Source: Callorhinus ursinus (Eukaryota > Chordata > Mammalia > Carnivora > Otariidae). From it: 64,000 nucleotides of DNA. The notes beneath the pieces were generated by a model, which was given only the letters and a program-made list of their open reading frames with translations, did no database searches and was not told the DNA's origin. Each line of letters begins with the position of its first letter. Position 1 is the first letter of the stretch. This document shows, piece by piece, positions 45,990-58,339 of this stretch. The position numbers and the translations under genes are program-made. Location: assembly GCF_003265705.1 (NCBI RefSeq), contig NW_020312788.1, forward strand, positions 3,604,028-3,668,027. Direction: 5' to 3'.

Positions 45990-47528
45990 TGTTAAATAAG
46001 AAGGTATTTAAAATCTGATGTGGTATTTACAATGCATAGCGTGTATATCTGTGATTATGAGGAGATAAAATTTTCCATCATCCAGTAATTATATCTGAAT
46101 TGGCAATTCAAAACTTTTAGAATCACTTTCGAATCACATTTATGTACTCCTTTGGAGAGCAAACCTCATAATGAATAATTTACATTTTAACATCTGGGTC
46201 AAAATCACATCAAATTCTAGGAGTCTACCAAACAGTGATCACAAGAACCTACAATGTAGCTTCAAGAACTGATTAAAGTACTGTTGATGGCCATTTCAAC
46301 TTGTGCCACATATTTTGTAGCTGAGATTACTGCAGGAGGAGATCCAGGTTTTAAACACAAGTTTGGGATCCCTATTTAAGAAACGAAGACAAGATTACAA
46401 GCTAAAAATTAGATTCATATGGAATGAGCCCCTATAAGGGATAGGTCTTGAAGCTTAGTCTGGATTCACTTCACCTGAAATCCACCTCTGCTGATAAGAC
46501 AATGACAATAGAGCCCAGAAACAATACAACCAGTTTCACAGAGATGAAGTGATGCTTATATCAACACAATTTTGCTGGCCTGTAGTGAAACAGAAGTAGA
46601 AACACAAGAGAAGGACAGACAATGATGCTGAAAGATACTACAAAGGTCCTAGACAGATGAATCCCGTCTAATTTTATGTCAGCATTTCTCTGCAAGCAAC
46701 TGTACTGTATAGACAATGAGTAAGACTGTGTCAATGAAAAGTCAGATCAATTAGCTGGTCACTTTGGCAGTCTAATGCTAGCAGTAAGTCAAAATAGTAT
46801 TGAAGTATGAACCAATTGGCTGATTAGAAATTTTCCATATTCTAGTGGTGTATCCCATAGACACAGCCTCATATAACACATCTCCGTTCTGTTACATTCC
46901 CTTTCCTTTTGCGCAGTATTCAGTACCAAGCTTTTTACTATCAGCTCAAGAACCTGAGCTATAGCATGTGTTTGTGCCCCTGTCCATTGTGATTCCTCTG
47001 TCTGGTTATCCTCACTCTCTGTCTTCCCAGTAAATGTCTTCTTACCTTTCTGTGTCCTATGTAGTTTAGTCCTATCCCTTAAAATAATGGGTTGAGCATC
47101 CATTTCTTTACATTACTCTCTATTACTCCTTATCTTCTTGAACCCATAAATGTGATACATAGTCAAAGAAGAGCCATACTTCTAAAAGTCTCCACCTTTC
47201 CTCCTGTTTATTTTCCTCACATACAACAGCAACTTCTACTCATATACTTTCTAAATTATCTCCAAACTTCTCATCCATTTATGGTTCACTCGGGACTTCT
47301 TTCTTCCTTCTCTGGATTTGTATAATCAAATAACTGATCAGCCAAAGACAGAACCTTTCTAGAACACTGTGGGGAAAGAAAATTTAAAAAACACCTTTAT
47401 CTCCAGGTGGCAGGGGAAGATGGGGAACACTCTATGTTGATTGATAATATATGTTCCTTCTTTTTTCAAAACTCAAATACTCTGAGACTCTAGGAAAACC
47501 TCCCTAATGACCCACTGCCCCCTCTCTA
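45990..47528. other. Unassigned sequence
   Basis: A 104-codon minus-strand frame (46789-47103) is open but shows no recognised domain and is rated as chance. No repeat recognised. Confidence 0.4.
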
Positions 47529-47545
47529 TTTTTTTCTTAAAGATT

Positions 47546-47584
<39 letters not shown>

Positions 47585-47749
47585 TTTGAGAGAGCATGAG
47601 CCAGGGGAATGGCATAGGGAGGAGAGAAACTCAAGTTGACTCTGCTGAGTGTGGAGTCCCATGAGGGGCTCGATCCCACAACCCCAAGATCACAACCTGA
47701 GCCAAAATCAAGAGTCGGACGCTCAGTCAAATGAGCCACCCAGGCGCAC
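47529..47749 (-). mobile_element. CAN SINE (SINEC) with expanded TTTA tail
   Basis: The tail (47541-47587) has grown to about 11 TTTA units. Body GTTGACTCTGCTGAGTGTGG and head AAATGAGCCACCCAGGCGCA. Several substitutions mark it as one of the older long-form copies. Confidence 0.95.
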
Positions 47750-47799
47750 TCCTCCCCCCCACTATTAATTCATTAATCCTCTTTCCTTTTTTTCTTTTT

Positions 47800-48100
47800 T
47801 TCAAACCTCTGTATCTTTAACATATTGTACTTATGTTTAAGTCTATTACTGCCAAAGAGTTAAAACTTCTTAAATCAGGGGCTCTAATATTCTCAATGCT
47901 TAGCACAGTGATAGGCACATAATACATTCTCAGGTAATGTTTATAAGAAAGTAAAATATCTTTACAGGTTATTCCCAGTGTGTTTATTCCTTGGGTCATG
48001 TTTCTTTACAACAGGATAACTGGAAATGTGGCATACTATCTTTTAGAGTGACTGGCATATACTAGTTACTCAATAAATGCTTATTGACTAAAAGAATGAA
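47800..48100 (+). mobile_element. L2 LINE 3' end, two blocks
   Basis: 'cttaaatcaggggctctaatattctc' with TTAGCACAGTGATAGGCACA (to 47945), and a second end block AGAGTGACTGGCATATACTA with CTCAATAAATGCTTATTGAC at 48040-48100. These may be two L2 insertions or one duplicated end. Confidence 0.6.
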
Positions 48101-48379
48101 TTACAAGATATGGGTTTGTGAATAACTAACCTCTGAAAATAGACTTTCTGGTCCTGAGTAGAACTCACTGCAGATTTCTGAACACAGGAAGTGCCTGACA
48201 TAGTTTGCTTAATTATAGAAAATGACTTAACTATCCTTCATTTATGAAGGACATTTAGACCTTAGCAATTTGTCGCAGAGAATTCCAAACAAATGGAAAT
48301 ACTAACATCACTGCAGGTAGTTTCCATTTTTCACGTTTCACTTAACATTTGACAGTTCTCTTCCTTTGAAGCTATCAAA

Positions 48380-48670
48380 TAAAGACTATATTTCAGTTAT
48401 AAAAATGAAGAGTGAGGAAGAGCAAACAGTGGGCAGAGGGAGGAAGAAGGCAAAGGCTTTGAAATAAGAGGTATTGGAAAATTCAGAAAAGAGCAAAGAT
48501 ACTTGACTGTTCCCCAGAATATATGGAGGGTTTGGTAGACAGAGGTAAATCTGTATAGGATCTTTCAGACTATGATAAGAGGTTTGAACTTTATTCTAAA
48601 GTTTAATGGGAAATCACTGAAGGTTCAGAAGGGTGTGAGTCACCAAGCTGAATCCAATGGACCCAAGGGG
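48380..48670 (+). repeat. Unnamed old mammalian repeat block
   Basis: AGAGGTTTGAACTTTATTCT, 'aatgggaaatcactgaaggttc' and GTGTGAGTCACCAAG follow the same old pattern as at 6260-6480 (a 'ttggactttattctaa...gggaagccactgaagggtttt' type). The family is not named. Confidence 0.4.
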
Positions 48671-51600
48671 TAGAGGCTACAGTGAGATTAACTTTTTTGG
48701 GAAACAGTGGATTAGACCCTTGAGTTGGAAGGGTGCTCAGATGGGTTGGAAAGGTCCAATATACTTGGGGGCAATGGTCTTTGGCAGAGATTCCTGTTCA
48801 CTCACGTTAATATCTTCTACCTCCACTCTTACTCCACACCCTCCCAAATGCACACACTGATTAGCAGGACTGAGTAACTGAAAAATGTGTATGTATGAAT
48901 TCTGACTGGAAGTCCCATGGCAGCATCTTATCAGCATCAACACATAAAGATTGCCTAATTTGTATATCCTATAAAATCTACAGCCAGATGTGCAGGAATA
49001 CAGAGTCAAATATGCACTAATTATATTTATACACTGAATACATACTGAAACACACACTGAAACACTAAACACTCTGAAATTAGGTAGCTAGTATATAGCC
49101 AGTCATAGCAAGGAAATGAACACCAAAACCACTACGAGAACCAATTACAAAAAGGAGTTCCCTACCAAGGAGCATAGGAACCCTGAACTTTCATAGTCTC
49201 CTTGCACTTTTTCCTACTACAGTGGTTCATACCATCTCTCTGCTCTTCTAACAGCTGGCTGAAGGCTCTAGGTCTCTCTCTGAGAGCCCTCAAACTGGAT
49301 CTTAACCACAGGCTTGCCCTAGATATCCACCATTAAATAAAGACCATTCATAGCTTTATGGTGACTAATGAACTATGTAAGGCACCCACCAAGGGTTTAA
49401 AATACTATGAACTTTTACTCCTGCTTCAAAAAGAGTATGCATATATTAACAGCAACATTAATTCTAAATACACTGAGTAATACTACACTGTAAAGTCTTT
49501 TGTAGTACTGAATAATTCTGTAAGTGATTTGGAAAGACTACCTGTGGTCAGTTTCCACATGACACCTTGAAACCAGTTCACTGTAGGTGTTAGACACCCT
49601 GTAATGTTGATAGTTATCTATCCAAACTCTGTATCAGCTGGGTTTCCCCAAAGCTCATTAGTTTCTGACAGGGCTGCCAAAATCTCAGTTTCTACATCTG
49701 CTCTCTTAAATCTTCAACTCCAAAACCCATCTTTCATTTTCAATGGGAGTAATTTAGAAGATGAGGTTTGATGTATTGATTTTTTTTCTTTCTCAGCTAA
49801 CTTTGAAGGGATAAAACTATTCCATCTATGAAAGAATAATTTGTATATAGGGATATGTCTTCCCACCAAGTCTTAGTTCTATTTATGTGGCATAAATGAA
49901 CCAAGTGTCGATTTTTACTTCCAAAATACACAGGTATTTAATATGTACTAATTAATTAGCAGGTCCTGTTCAGAAATAACAGTTCCCACAGGCTTTTTCA
50001 GGAAGGAAACCTAAACAAGAAAGGGTCTCTTCACTGTGTTTACCCAACATTCTGCTTATCTATTTTTAGCAGGATCAAGGAACTGAAACTACATTTTAAT
50101 GAATCTCCTCAATCAGCCTGCTCTGTCCTACCTATATAAAGGATAACAAAATATCAAGCCACCAAAAGCCACAAAACCTGTTTTCTCTGTAGAATAATGA
50201 ATCCTTAGGACAGAGGCTCTGAATGCTCCCTTACAATAGCTAAATGAAATTGATCAAGCTATATGGAAAAGTAGGTACATATTTTATTTTTAATTGTACA
50301 TTTCCTCAATGCTTTTCAATGTTATTTAAATAGAAATAAGCTCCTAGAAACTGGACTACTATATCTCACAAAGTAAAGCCCAAAGACAGGTGAATATTAT
50401 CTTATGCAATATGGTAAAGACTGCCACATGGGCTGATACTGTGTATTCAGTAGTGTAGGAGTGGACTGTAGACATTGTGCAGTGGGGGACAACCTCAACT
50501 CATAAAGTGAATTATAATCCCTCTCCAGCTCCTTCTGTTTCCAACTGCAATTTAGATGCCAGCATTAAAAAAAAAAAAGAAAGAAAATGGAATACTTAAT
50601 AACTTAATACTTAATATCCTATTAAGTATTATTTAAAATCCAAATCTTTACAACATTTTAATAAATTGCACTGGATTACAAATATATCTACATAATATTT
50701 ACAATTTAAAATGGGGATGCTAAGACTAAAATCTATTTCTCAATAAAAGAAAAGGAAGATAGAACATATTCAAACTATTTCTACTTAATATTTAATTGCT
50801 AGAACCCAGAAAAATGAGTTTACCAATTTTCATTATTTCTTAGATTGATCTGACAGAAGAAAATGATCAGTGGGTCCATTCTCAGGAATGACCACATCAG
50901 TGAACTTAGTGGACCTTCCTGGTATTATGAAACTAATGGTATCAAATAAATTCCCTTTAGGATAGAGCAGGAGTCAAATAGAGAGACACTGGGTTTGAAG
51001 TTAGATGTATTGCTGAGCCCTTCATTCTGAAACTCATGAATATACATCAGGATTATGGTTCAGAGGAAAGCTACTGTGATGGGAGTTTATTTTTGAAAGT
51101 GGACAAAATGAGTGTTCAGAAAAAAATAACAGTTTAATTCTTGAGCACCAACACAACAAAGACAATCTTTTGTTGCAAATCTCACAGAAATAATTTTATA
51201 TAATTTGCTATTGATAAGGAAATAGAGAATACTTGACAATTTGCATAGGTTTTGGAGATATCAAAGGCTAGTCACTTTTTAGTGTTAACAATAGTTTTTC
51301 TTACATGGTATGAATTTTTAATGATCATACATATTAATTAAAATCATATGTTGATATCTAAAAATATGAATGATAATTAGAATTGCTTTCCAGTCTAGTT
51401 TGATGTTTCTAGAAAGACAACTACAGTTTGACAGTGTTATCAAATTCTCTTATAGATAATATTTTTAACTATTTTATTTTACCATGATTACAAGTATCTA
51501 TAGTGACCGAAGATGCATTTCATTAAGATTTAGAATGTGTTCTTATCATGGACACATTTGTTCACATGTATTGCTTAATGCTTAAGTATATATATGTATT

Positions 51601-51684
51601 GATTTATACAGACTGAATACAAAAGGAGAAAACCATTTTAATTCTAAACATGAATTCTCAAATTTCCATAGTTCAAATTTTGTT
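48671..51684. other. Long unassigned stretch
   Basis: Three kilobases with no recognised SINE, L1, L2, MIR or LTR. Only short chance open frames are present. A 12-A run lies at 50567-50578. Confidence 0.4.
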
Positions 51685-51700
51685 TTTTTCCCAAGATATT

Positions 51701-51894
51701 TTTTTTTTTTAAGATTTTATTTATTTATTTGAGAGAGAGAGAGAATGAGAGAGAGCACGAGAGGGAAGAGGGTCAGAGGGAGAAGCAGACTCCCCGCTGA
51801 GCGGGGAGCCCGATGCGGGACTCGATCCGGGGACCCCAGGATCATGACCTGAGCCGAAGGCAGTCGCTTAACCAACTGAGCCACCCAGGCGCCC
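51701..51894 (-). mobile_element. CAN SINE (SINEC), young full-length copy
   Basis: Very close to the copy at 29031 (GAGAGGGAAGAGGGTCAGAG, CTCCCCGCTGAGCGGGGAGC, ACTGAGCCACCCAGGCGCCC). An exact 15-base duplication TTTTCCCAAGATATT lies at 51686-51700 and 51895-51909. Confidence 0.98.
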
Positions 51895-52024
51895 TTTTCC
51901 CAAGATATTATTTATTTAATAAATACATACTAAATATGCAATATATAACAAATATATATTAAATATAAAGACTTAATACTTATTTAATAAATATATACTA
52001 AATAAATACATATTAAATATTCAG

Positions 52025-52240
52025 GCACTATTAAAATATTTTAGAAGCATTAACTTATATAATCCTCAAAGCAATCCCCTAAGAGAGATGATATTATCCT
52101 TATTTCACAGATGAGAAACGGAAGCACAGAAAAGTAAGTTACCCAAAGTTATTGGCTAGCAAGTGGTAGATTTGGGTTTTTACACTTTGGTAGGCGGGCT
52201 CCTGAGTCCACAATTTTAACAATGTTACCATGCTGCTTCT
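52025..52240 (-). mobile_element. MIR SINE
   Basis: It is the reverse complement of MIR: AACTTATATAATCCTCAAAG, ATTATCCTTATTTCACAGAT, GAGAAACGGAAGCACAGAAA, TTATTGGCTAGCAAGTGGTA and a CATGCTGCTTCT end. Nearly full length. Confidence 0.88.
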
Positions 52241-52439
52241 CAGATACCTCTAAGTAGCTTGTCTTTCAGATTTGGCTTCTACAGTTCTCTTAGTTGTAGA
52301 AGCAGTGTTTCAGGCTATTTCAGGAATAGCAGCACCACACTCATTCTACAAATAAGAGAATTGGATCTCCTCATATCACCCCTTATTTTTTCTTACAAAC
52401 ATGTAATCATTATTCTGACTTCTTACACCAGTGATTAGT

Positions 52440-53790
52440 TTAAATGTTCTTTAACTCTACGTATGGATTTATCATATCTAACATCTATCTCTTCATTTTT
52501 ATTCCTATTTCAATGCATGAATACATCTATTCCAATATGTTTACATATCACATTAAAAAAATCATGCTCCTATTAATGGATATTTGGGTCATTTCCAAAA
52601 AATTTAGATGTAACAAACAATATTGATATTAACTGTATTAGTTTCCTAGGACTACTGTAACAAAGTGCCCCAAACTGGGTGGGGTAAACAGAAATTTATT
52701 ATCACACAGTTTTGCAGGCAATCAGTAGGGCCATGCTCTCTGAAACCTGTAAGGGAATCCTTCCTTATCTCTTCCTAGCTTCTGGTGGTTTGCAGGCAAT
52801 CTTTGGTGTTCCCTGGCTTGTAGATGCTTCATTCAGGTCATGGCTGTCTTTTTGTGCTTATTCACATTGTCTTCCTCCTGTGCATGTCTGCCCTATGTCC
52901 AAATTTCCCCTTTTTATAAGAACACCAGACGGTCATATTGGATTTAGCCCACCGTACTGACTTCACTTTAACTTGATTACCTGTGCAAAAACCCTATTTC
53001 CAAATAAAGTCACATTCTGAGGTACTGGGGTTAGGAGTTAACATTTCTTTCTTATGAGATATAATTCAACTCATAACAAAATTTTTGAACATGTCATATG
53101 TCTTTTGATAAATATGTCAAAATATATGTATTTGGTGATTGTTTTTTTCAAAACCACTAGTGTTAAATAGAAATACATTTTTTAAAAATATTGGCTTTAG
53201 GTCCAGAGATCTTGCTAAATTCACTTACTAATCAAATAATTTTTCTGTAGAGTCTTTTGCCCTATTTTCATATATAACCATGTCACCTTGTTTTTCAGAT
53301 CTCTTCACATTCATTTCTTTTCACTTCATTCACTGGACAGTTTCTGTAGTACAATATTGGATAGAAGTGTTTATAGTGCTATCTTTGTCTTGTTCCTGAT
53401 CTTATGGGGTAAATGTTAAGCATCTAATCACTAAATATAATATTGGAAATACTTTGTCAGACTGGGAAAATCTCATTACTAGTTTAACAGTTTTATTTTT
53501 TTAATTATGAAGAAATAATTTTTATCAAATTCCTTTTCTGTATTTCTTGAGATGAACATTTTGCTTCTTTTTTATTTTGTAAATGTGGTAAGTTATATTG
53601 ATTTAATTTTAAAATCTTGCATCATTGGAATAAACCCAACTTGATCATTTGCATTATCCTTTTTATATATTATGGAATTTGGTTTGCTAATATTTTGGGG
53701 TAAGAGTTTTTGTATTTATAAGAAAGAGTAGTTTGTAAATATCTTTTCTTGTAATGTCCCTGTCAGATTTTGATTAGATTTGATTATAAA
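52440..53790 (-). mobile_element. Old L1 fragment(s), split by an MLT1 LTR
   Basis: Left of the LTR, TTAATGGATATTTGGGTCAT and 'tagatgtaacaaacaatattgatatta' fit the reverse of L1M near the ORF2 end. Right of it the pattern goes on with 'catgtcatatgtcttttgataaatatgtc'. From about 53200 the reverse of the reverse-transcriptase region appears: GTACAATATTGGATAGAAGT, TGTCTTGTTCCTGATCTTAT, GGAATAAACCCAACTTGATC and TGGTTTGCTAATATTTTGGG. The junction of the parts was not resolved, so more than one L1 may be involved. Confidence 0.75.
52634..53078 (-). mobile_element. MLT1-type MaLR solitary LTR
   Basis: The plus strand shows the reverse complement of MLT1: TGTATTAGTTTCCTAGGACT, AACAAAGTGCCCCAAACTGG, CTTCCTAGCTTCTGGTGGTT, 'tataagaacaccagacggtcatattgg', AACTTGATTACCTGTGCAAA and CCCTATTTCCAAATAAAGTC, ending TCATAACA. 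It interrupts an older L1. Confidence 0.95.
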
Positions 53791-53989
53791 ACCATCTTAT
53801 AGTCTACACTCAAAAGCAATTTACATTGAAAATTATTTATCATAGGCTTAATTCCTTAAAATCTTTTTCTATAACATTATCGTCCTTTAGCTTGTGAAAA
53901 TCAGTATTCTACAGAATTTTCCCAGATAGGCATCATTCCAGAAAGCTATGCTCTTTCACAATTTCATGGCTCTTGAATCCTCCACTGAA

Positions 53990-54225
53990 CAGGAAATATT
54001 ATCACTACCTGTCCCTCTCTACCCTCTTACTAATATTTTATATATCTTCCAAGCACTTATCACCAATTAACATAGTATATGTATATTTGTTTAGATGTTT
54101 ATTAAATGTCTATTTTCCTCCACTGGATTTAAAAATGCATGAAGTAGGTGTTTTGTTTACCCCAATGCCATAAACAGTGTCTAGCACAAACTAGACACTT
54201 AATATATATTTGTTGAACTAATGGA
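53990..54225 (+). mobile_element. L2 LINE 3' end
   Basis: 'ttcctccactggatttaaaaatgcatgaagtagg', GTTTACCCCAATGCCATAAA and CAGTGTCTAGCACAAACTAG, ending with TATTTGTTGAACTAATGG. Confidence 0.75.
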
Positions 54226-54251
54226 TACATCATACTACATACTCTAGATTG

Positions 54252-54294
54252 TATATATATATATATATATATATACAATATATATATATATATA
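54252..54294. repeat. (TA)n array with central CA
   Basis: About 11 TA units, then TACAATA, then about 8 more. On one strand it is nearly self-complementary and could form a cruciform or hairpin. Confidence 0.95.
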
Positions 54295-54299
54295 GTATC

Positions 54300-55340
54300 A
54301 AGTTTATACAATGTGTGCTGAAATAATTTGTTTTTTTCTAGTTGTGGAAAAAAAATAATTTTGACAGTACAAATGCTACACAAAATGGCATTTTGAGTTA
54401 AAAGCCAATTTATTAATCTCATTATCTTTATCTTGGAATGGCCTTCTGCCCCCATCCTTTACAAGAACACAATACTGCCAGTCATATGTCATCATGTCAA
54501 AACTCTGGCTGACAGGACAAAACAAAGACTCACCAGCCATCAGCTTATAATATAGGGTTTATGAACATGCAGGAATAATAACAAAGAAATAAAGCAGTCT
54601 TCTGAGAATATTAATGTGACATTTTTGTTCTTTACTATTTGCTCTGCTAGGTAATATTATAGCTCAACATGGTTGCCAAGGACTATAAGTTATCAAATGC
54701 AATGTCTGGGAGAGGCCCTATATTAACTAGTAAGCCAAGAGAATACCTGGGTTTCTGTACTTTTCTTCTTACTTTTTTCCCCAGGAGAATAAAGCATAGT
54801 TGTAGATTAGCTCAGGTAAAGATACATAATATTAATGAGGCCTTGAGTGGGTCAGTGGGCTTTACTCCTTTCCTTGCTAAGCATGCCTTCCTTCCCTCCA
54901 ATTCTGCCTTTTCAACTACAGAATGTGATTATTTCCTATCCCTATTGGTCATTAGATTGACTAAAGGGAACTGTAGATGAATTTGCATCCATCCAAAGAC
55001 CTATTGCCACAGCACAGTGGTATTGTTTTTTAAATATAAAGGAACATGATAGTAGTCAATAATTATACAAATAAGATACATAGCTTACTGAGACCAAGTT
55101 AATAGTTTTTAAAAAAATTTTAAAAGCCATCCTACTTAAGATATTTATAAATAACATGCATATTTTAATATATGCTGCACATATCTATATGTGATTATCA
55201 AATTTGTTGTTTCCTTTTTTGATATCTTAGCATCCTATTTCTTTTCTTAAAATCAAAACAAAACAAAACAACAAAAACCCCATAGTTCCTTGAACACATC
55301 AATGAAACTAGAGCCATAAGTAATATTTCCTTTGAGGAAT
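54300..55340. other. Unassigned sequence
   Basis: An AAAAC-type run lies at 55253-55272. No repeat family or gene recognised. Confidence 0.4.
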
Positions 55341-55344
55341 TCAT

Positions 55345-55562
55345 TGAAATAGAAATCTTCCTTGACTTACAATGCGGTTGCATCCTGATAAACCCTTTGT
55401 AAAGTGAAAATGTCATAAGTCAAAATGCATATCACTAGCCTGGGAAAAGATCAAAACTCAAAATACAGTTTCTATGGAATGTATATTACTTTTGCACTAT
55501 CATAATTGTCAAAAAATTGTAAGTAAAACCATATGAAGTTGGGGACTGTCTGTATTTCAGTT
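55345..55562. mobile_element. Tigger-type (TcMar) DNA transposon remnant
   Basis: The left end CTTGACTTACAATGCGGTTG with GTGAAAATGTCATAAGTCAA and the right end 'gcactatcataattgtcaaaa' and TTGGGGACTGTCTGTA are the diverged inverted ends of a short, internally deleted Tigger-family element. No transposase is present. Confidence 0.65.
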
Positions 55563-55569
55563 TGACTAT

Positions 55570-56870
55570 AAGAGATGGGGTTGCATTTATAGGAAGGTGA
55601 GGCTTTCTGAAGATCGCATGCTGAGGTGTGATTGAGAGCAACGTGTTTTCTTGACTTGAAGCAAAACCTATGACTGACTTTAGAAGCAGCAGATGATTTC
55701 TGCAGGCAATGTCACTGAACTTTTTTTCCACAAAGGTCATTGTGAGAAAGGCCCTTGGAGATGGAAAGAAATAACTTCAGTGAAAGGAGTGGGGGAGGAA
55801 TCCAGTCACATCTTCACTAAATTGTCCACTTTCCCTTTAGGTGATATGAAGTTATTGTTTAATCCCTTGCTGCTATTCTGTTTCACACTTTAACCTCAAT
55901 TATTGGGAAATGTTTTAGATAATTAAAAATAATGTATATTTGCTTTTCGGAGTTCTTTTTGAAGTACATTTGAATAGACAGATCTTTGATCTTGTTATGA
56001 ACACTTTATGCCACATTAAAAACACACACAAACACAAAGTTCAGTGGACTTATTTCTTCTCTGAAATACTTTCCTCTTTCTTAGTACTTAAATGTTTCTT
56101 AAATTCTTTTCTCTTAACATTCCAGGATAGAAAGAAAATCTTAAGTTCATACAAAGGACTAAAATAGAATAGTTAGTAGGTACCTCCTAAATAACTGCGG
56201 GAATATGTAGTATGGAAAATACAAGGTGTCTATCTATCTATGCTTAAAAGATCTTCCCTTTGAAAAACTATTTGAATACTTTAGTATATTATTGATGTCA
56301 ACACATAAAGAATTGAGCAAAATGACCACCATGCCAATTCAAATTTGAAAAATGTGATCACTTATGCTGTGAATAATACATGAATGAAAAGCAGAACATT
56401 GACTTTACATTATATCACTGTCACTTCTATTTATTTCACTTGGCACCTCATGTCTATTAGATCATCTATTTCCTGCAATTCCATTCATAACCATGTCAGA
56501 GACTGGGAAGTGGGGCTTAGGAAAAATTAGGTAGCTGAAGGCCATTCAACTAATAATCAGAAAAGCCGAGTTTCTAATTTAAGAATACCTGACTCCAGCC
56601 CCGACTGCTCACAGGCATTATCTTGTGTTGCCTTACTCTGTATTGGATGAGTTCTGATTCTGCTAAACAAATAAGGACTGGACACTATTAGCACTCAAAA
56701 AAAAATTTTTTTTTCTCAGAAAGCGGTTGGATTATATTTGTCTTCTTATTTGGGATGTCATAGAATTTCCAGATGACCCAATAAAATTTGTGGCAGGAAA
56801 TGAAAATTTTAACTTCTAACAAGGGGAAAATGATTCTAAATAATTATTCTAAATAATATAAAGAAAAATA
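55570..56870. other. Unassigned sequence
   Basis: No repeat or gene recognised. Confidence 0.4.
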
Positions 56871-56872
56871 AT

Positions 56873-57072
56873 GGGACACCTGAGTGGCACAGTCGGTTAA
56901 ACATCCAACCCTTGGTTTTGGCTCAGGTTGAGATCTCAGGGTTGTAAGATCAAGTCCCGCGATGGGCTCTGTGCTCAGTGCAGAGTCTCCTTAAGACTCT
57001 CTCTCCCTCTCTCTGTGCCCCTCCACCCCCACTCTTTCTCTCTCTCAAATAAATAAATAAATTTAAAAAAAA
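56873..57072 (+). mobile_element. CAN SINE (SINEC), older copy
   Basis: Head GGGACACCTGAGTGGCACAG, body AAGTCCCGCGATGGGCTCTG, CT-rich segment, CAAATAAATAAATAAATT and an A run. AATAATG on the left and AATGATG on the right may be the duplication. Confidence 0.95.
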
Positions 57073-57074
57073 TG

Positions 57075-57790
57075 ATGACTTCATTGAGGCCAAGAACTTG
57101 CATTTGTGTTGTCTTTATTCTCAGGTTATCTCCTTTAAGAAATAGCTGAAGCAGTACAATAGTACATTATATGATTATCACCCTGATCCTTTGGGATTTT
57201 CAAATCATTATTTTAAATAAAAAGATATCCTTTAAAAAAAAAACACATAGGATTCTCTTGGTTTCTAGTATTGAATTCCTCATATAAATCATTTAACTAT
57301 GTTTCAGAAAGCCTCTTTCAGTTTTTCTTAGAAATTATATGAGAGATTAAAGATAATTAAGTTTCTCAGACCTGAGTAAGCCTTGAAAGGATGGCCCAAC
57401 ACAAAGCTCAGCTTATCTTAGCTCTTGCTCAGGTGCTCTGGGTTAGGCTCTGCCAAAGACATGAACTATAGTTCTAAAATGTCATGTCCAATCTTATAAA
57501 TGCTTCCTGTCTTCATAGTAAATTTTCAATGAATGACCATAAATCTCTTGGTTTTTACTTTCTAAGGAGCTGAAATCAAACGTATTTTATTCTCATACCT
57601 ACTCATGTATTTGGTCTCACACTTGCCATTCTCATATCATTTACTGGGTTACACTTAGAGAACTTCCAAAACTCTAAATTCCATTTTTATATAATCTTAA
57701 AAGCACAGAAGTCCATCAGTGTTGGAATTTTTGTTGGCAGATTTTTGAAACCTGCTGCTACTGCTTAATCATTTCTATATCTAAGATGGT
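57075..57790. other. Unassigned sequence
   Basis: Nothing recognised. Confidence 0.4.
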
Positions 57791-57794
57791 AGAG

Positions 57795-57965
57795 TAAATG
57801 ACTGTGGGTGCAGATTTTAGACCCAAACTTCCTGGATGCTAGTTCTTAAACTATATGATCACGGGATAATTTTCTTTCTACTGCCTAAAGTTTGTGGTAA
57901 GAATTACATGAATAATCCATGTAAAATACGTGGAACAGTGCTAGTATTATTAAACACTAAATAAT
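57795..57965 (+). mobile_element. MIR SINE
   Basis: Forward MIR: GTGGGTGCAGATTTTAGACC, 'aacttcctggatgctagttc', GTAAGAATTACATGAATAAT and ACGTGGAACAGTGCTAGTAT. Confidence 0.75.
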
Positions 57966-58059
57966 CATACTAATATATTATTTATATTATTAGTGGGAGC
58001 TGACTGTATAGACCCATGTGCAGAACTTTACACTTCTTTCTAATAAACTTTAAAAGGCT

Positions 58060-58330
58060 TTGAATACTACTATGTTCCTAATGCTGGCAGAGGTTACACA
58101 GGATAAAAATAAAGTAAAAGATTCTGTTCTCATGGATCTTAAAATTTAATGGAAGTAAGATGGTATTGAGAGAACAATGGCTTTCCAATTTTTGCCAGAA
58201 AGAAAATATGTATAATAGATATCAAAGAAAAAGTAAATAAACTGGGGCAAGTCTTTAGGAATGATTTTGCAAAGAAGATAGGACTTAAGTTGTGCCTTGA
58301 GGGAAAGGATTATGATGTTTTCCAGCAGCT
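58060..58330 (+). repeat. Unnamed old mammalian repeat block
   Basis: 'actactatgttcctaatgctgg', TCTGTTCTCATGGATCTTAA and 'acttaagttgtgccttgagggaaagg' fit the same old dispersed pattern as at 29945. The family is not named. Confidence 0.4.
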
Positions 58331-58339
58331 TAAGTGGAA

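Noticed and set aside
46789..47103. A 104-codon minus-strand open frame with a hydrophilic, retroelement-like look
   Set aside because: No motif of gag, protease or polymerase is visible, and no LTR or duplication frames it.
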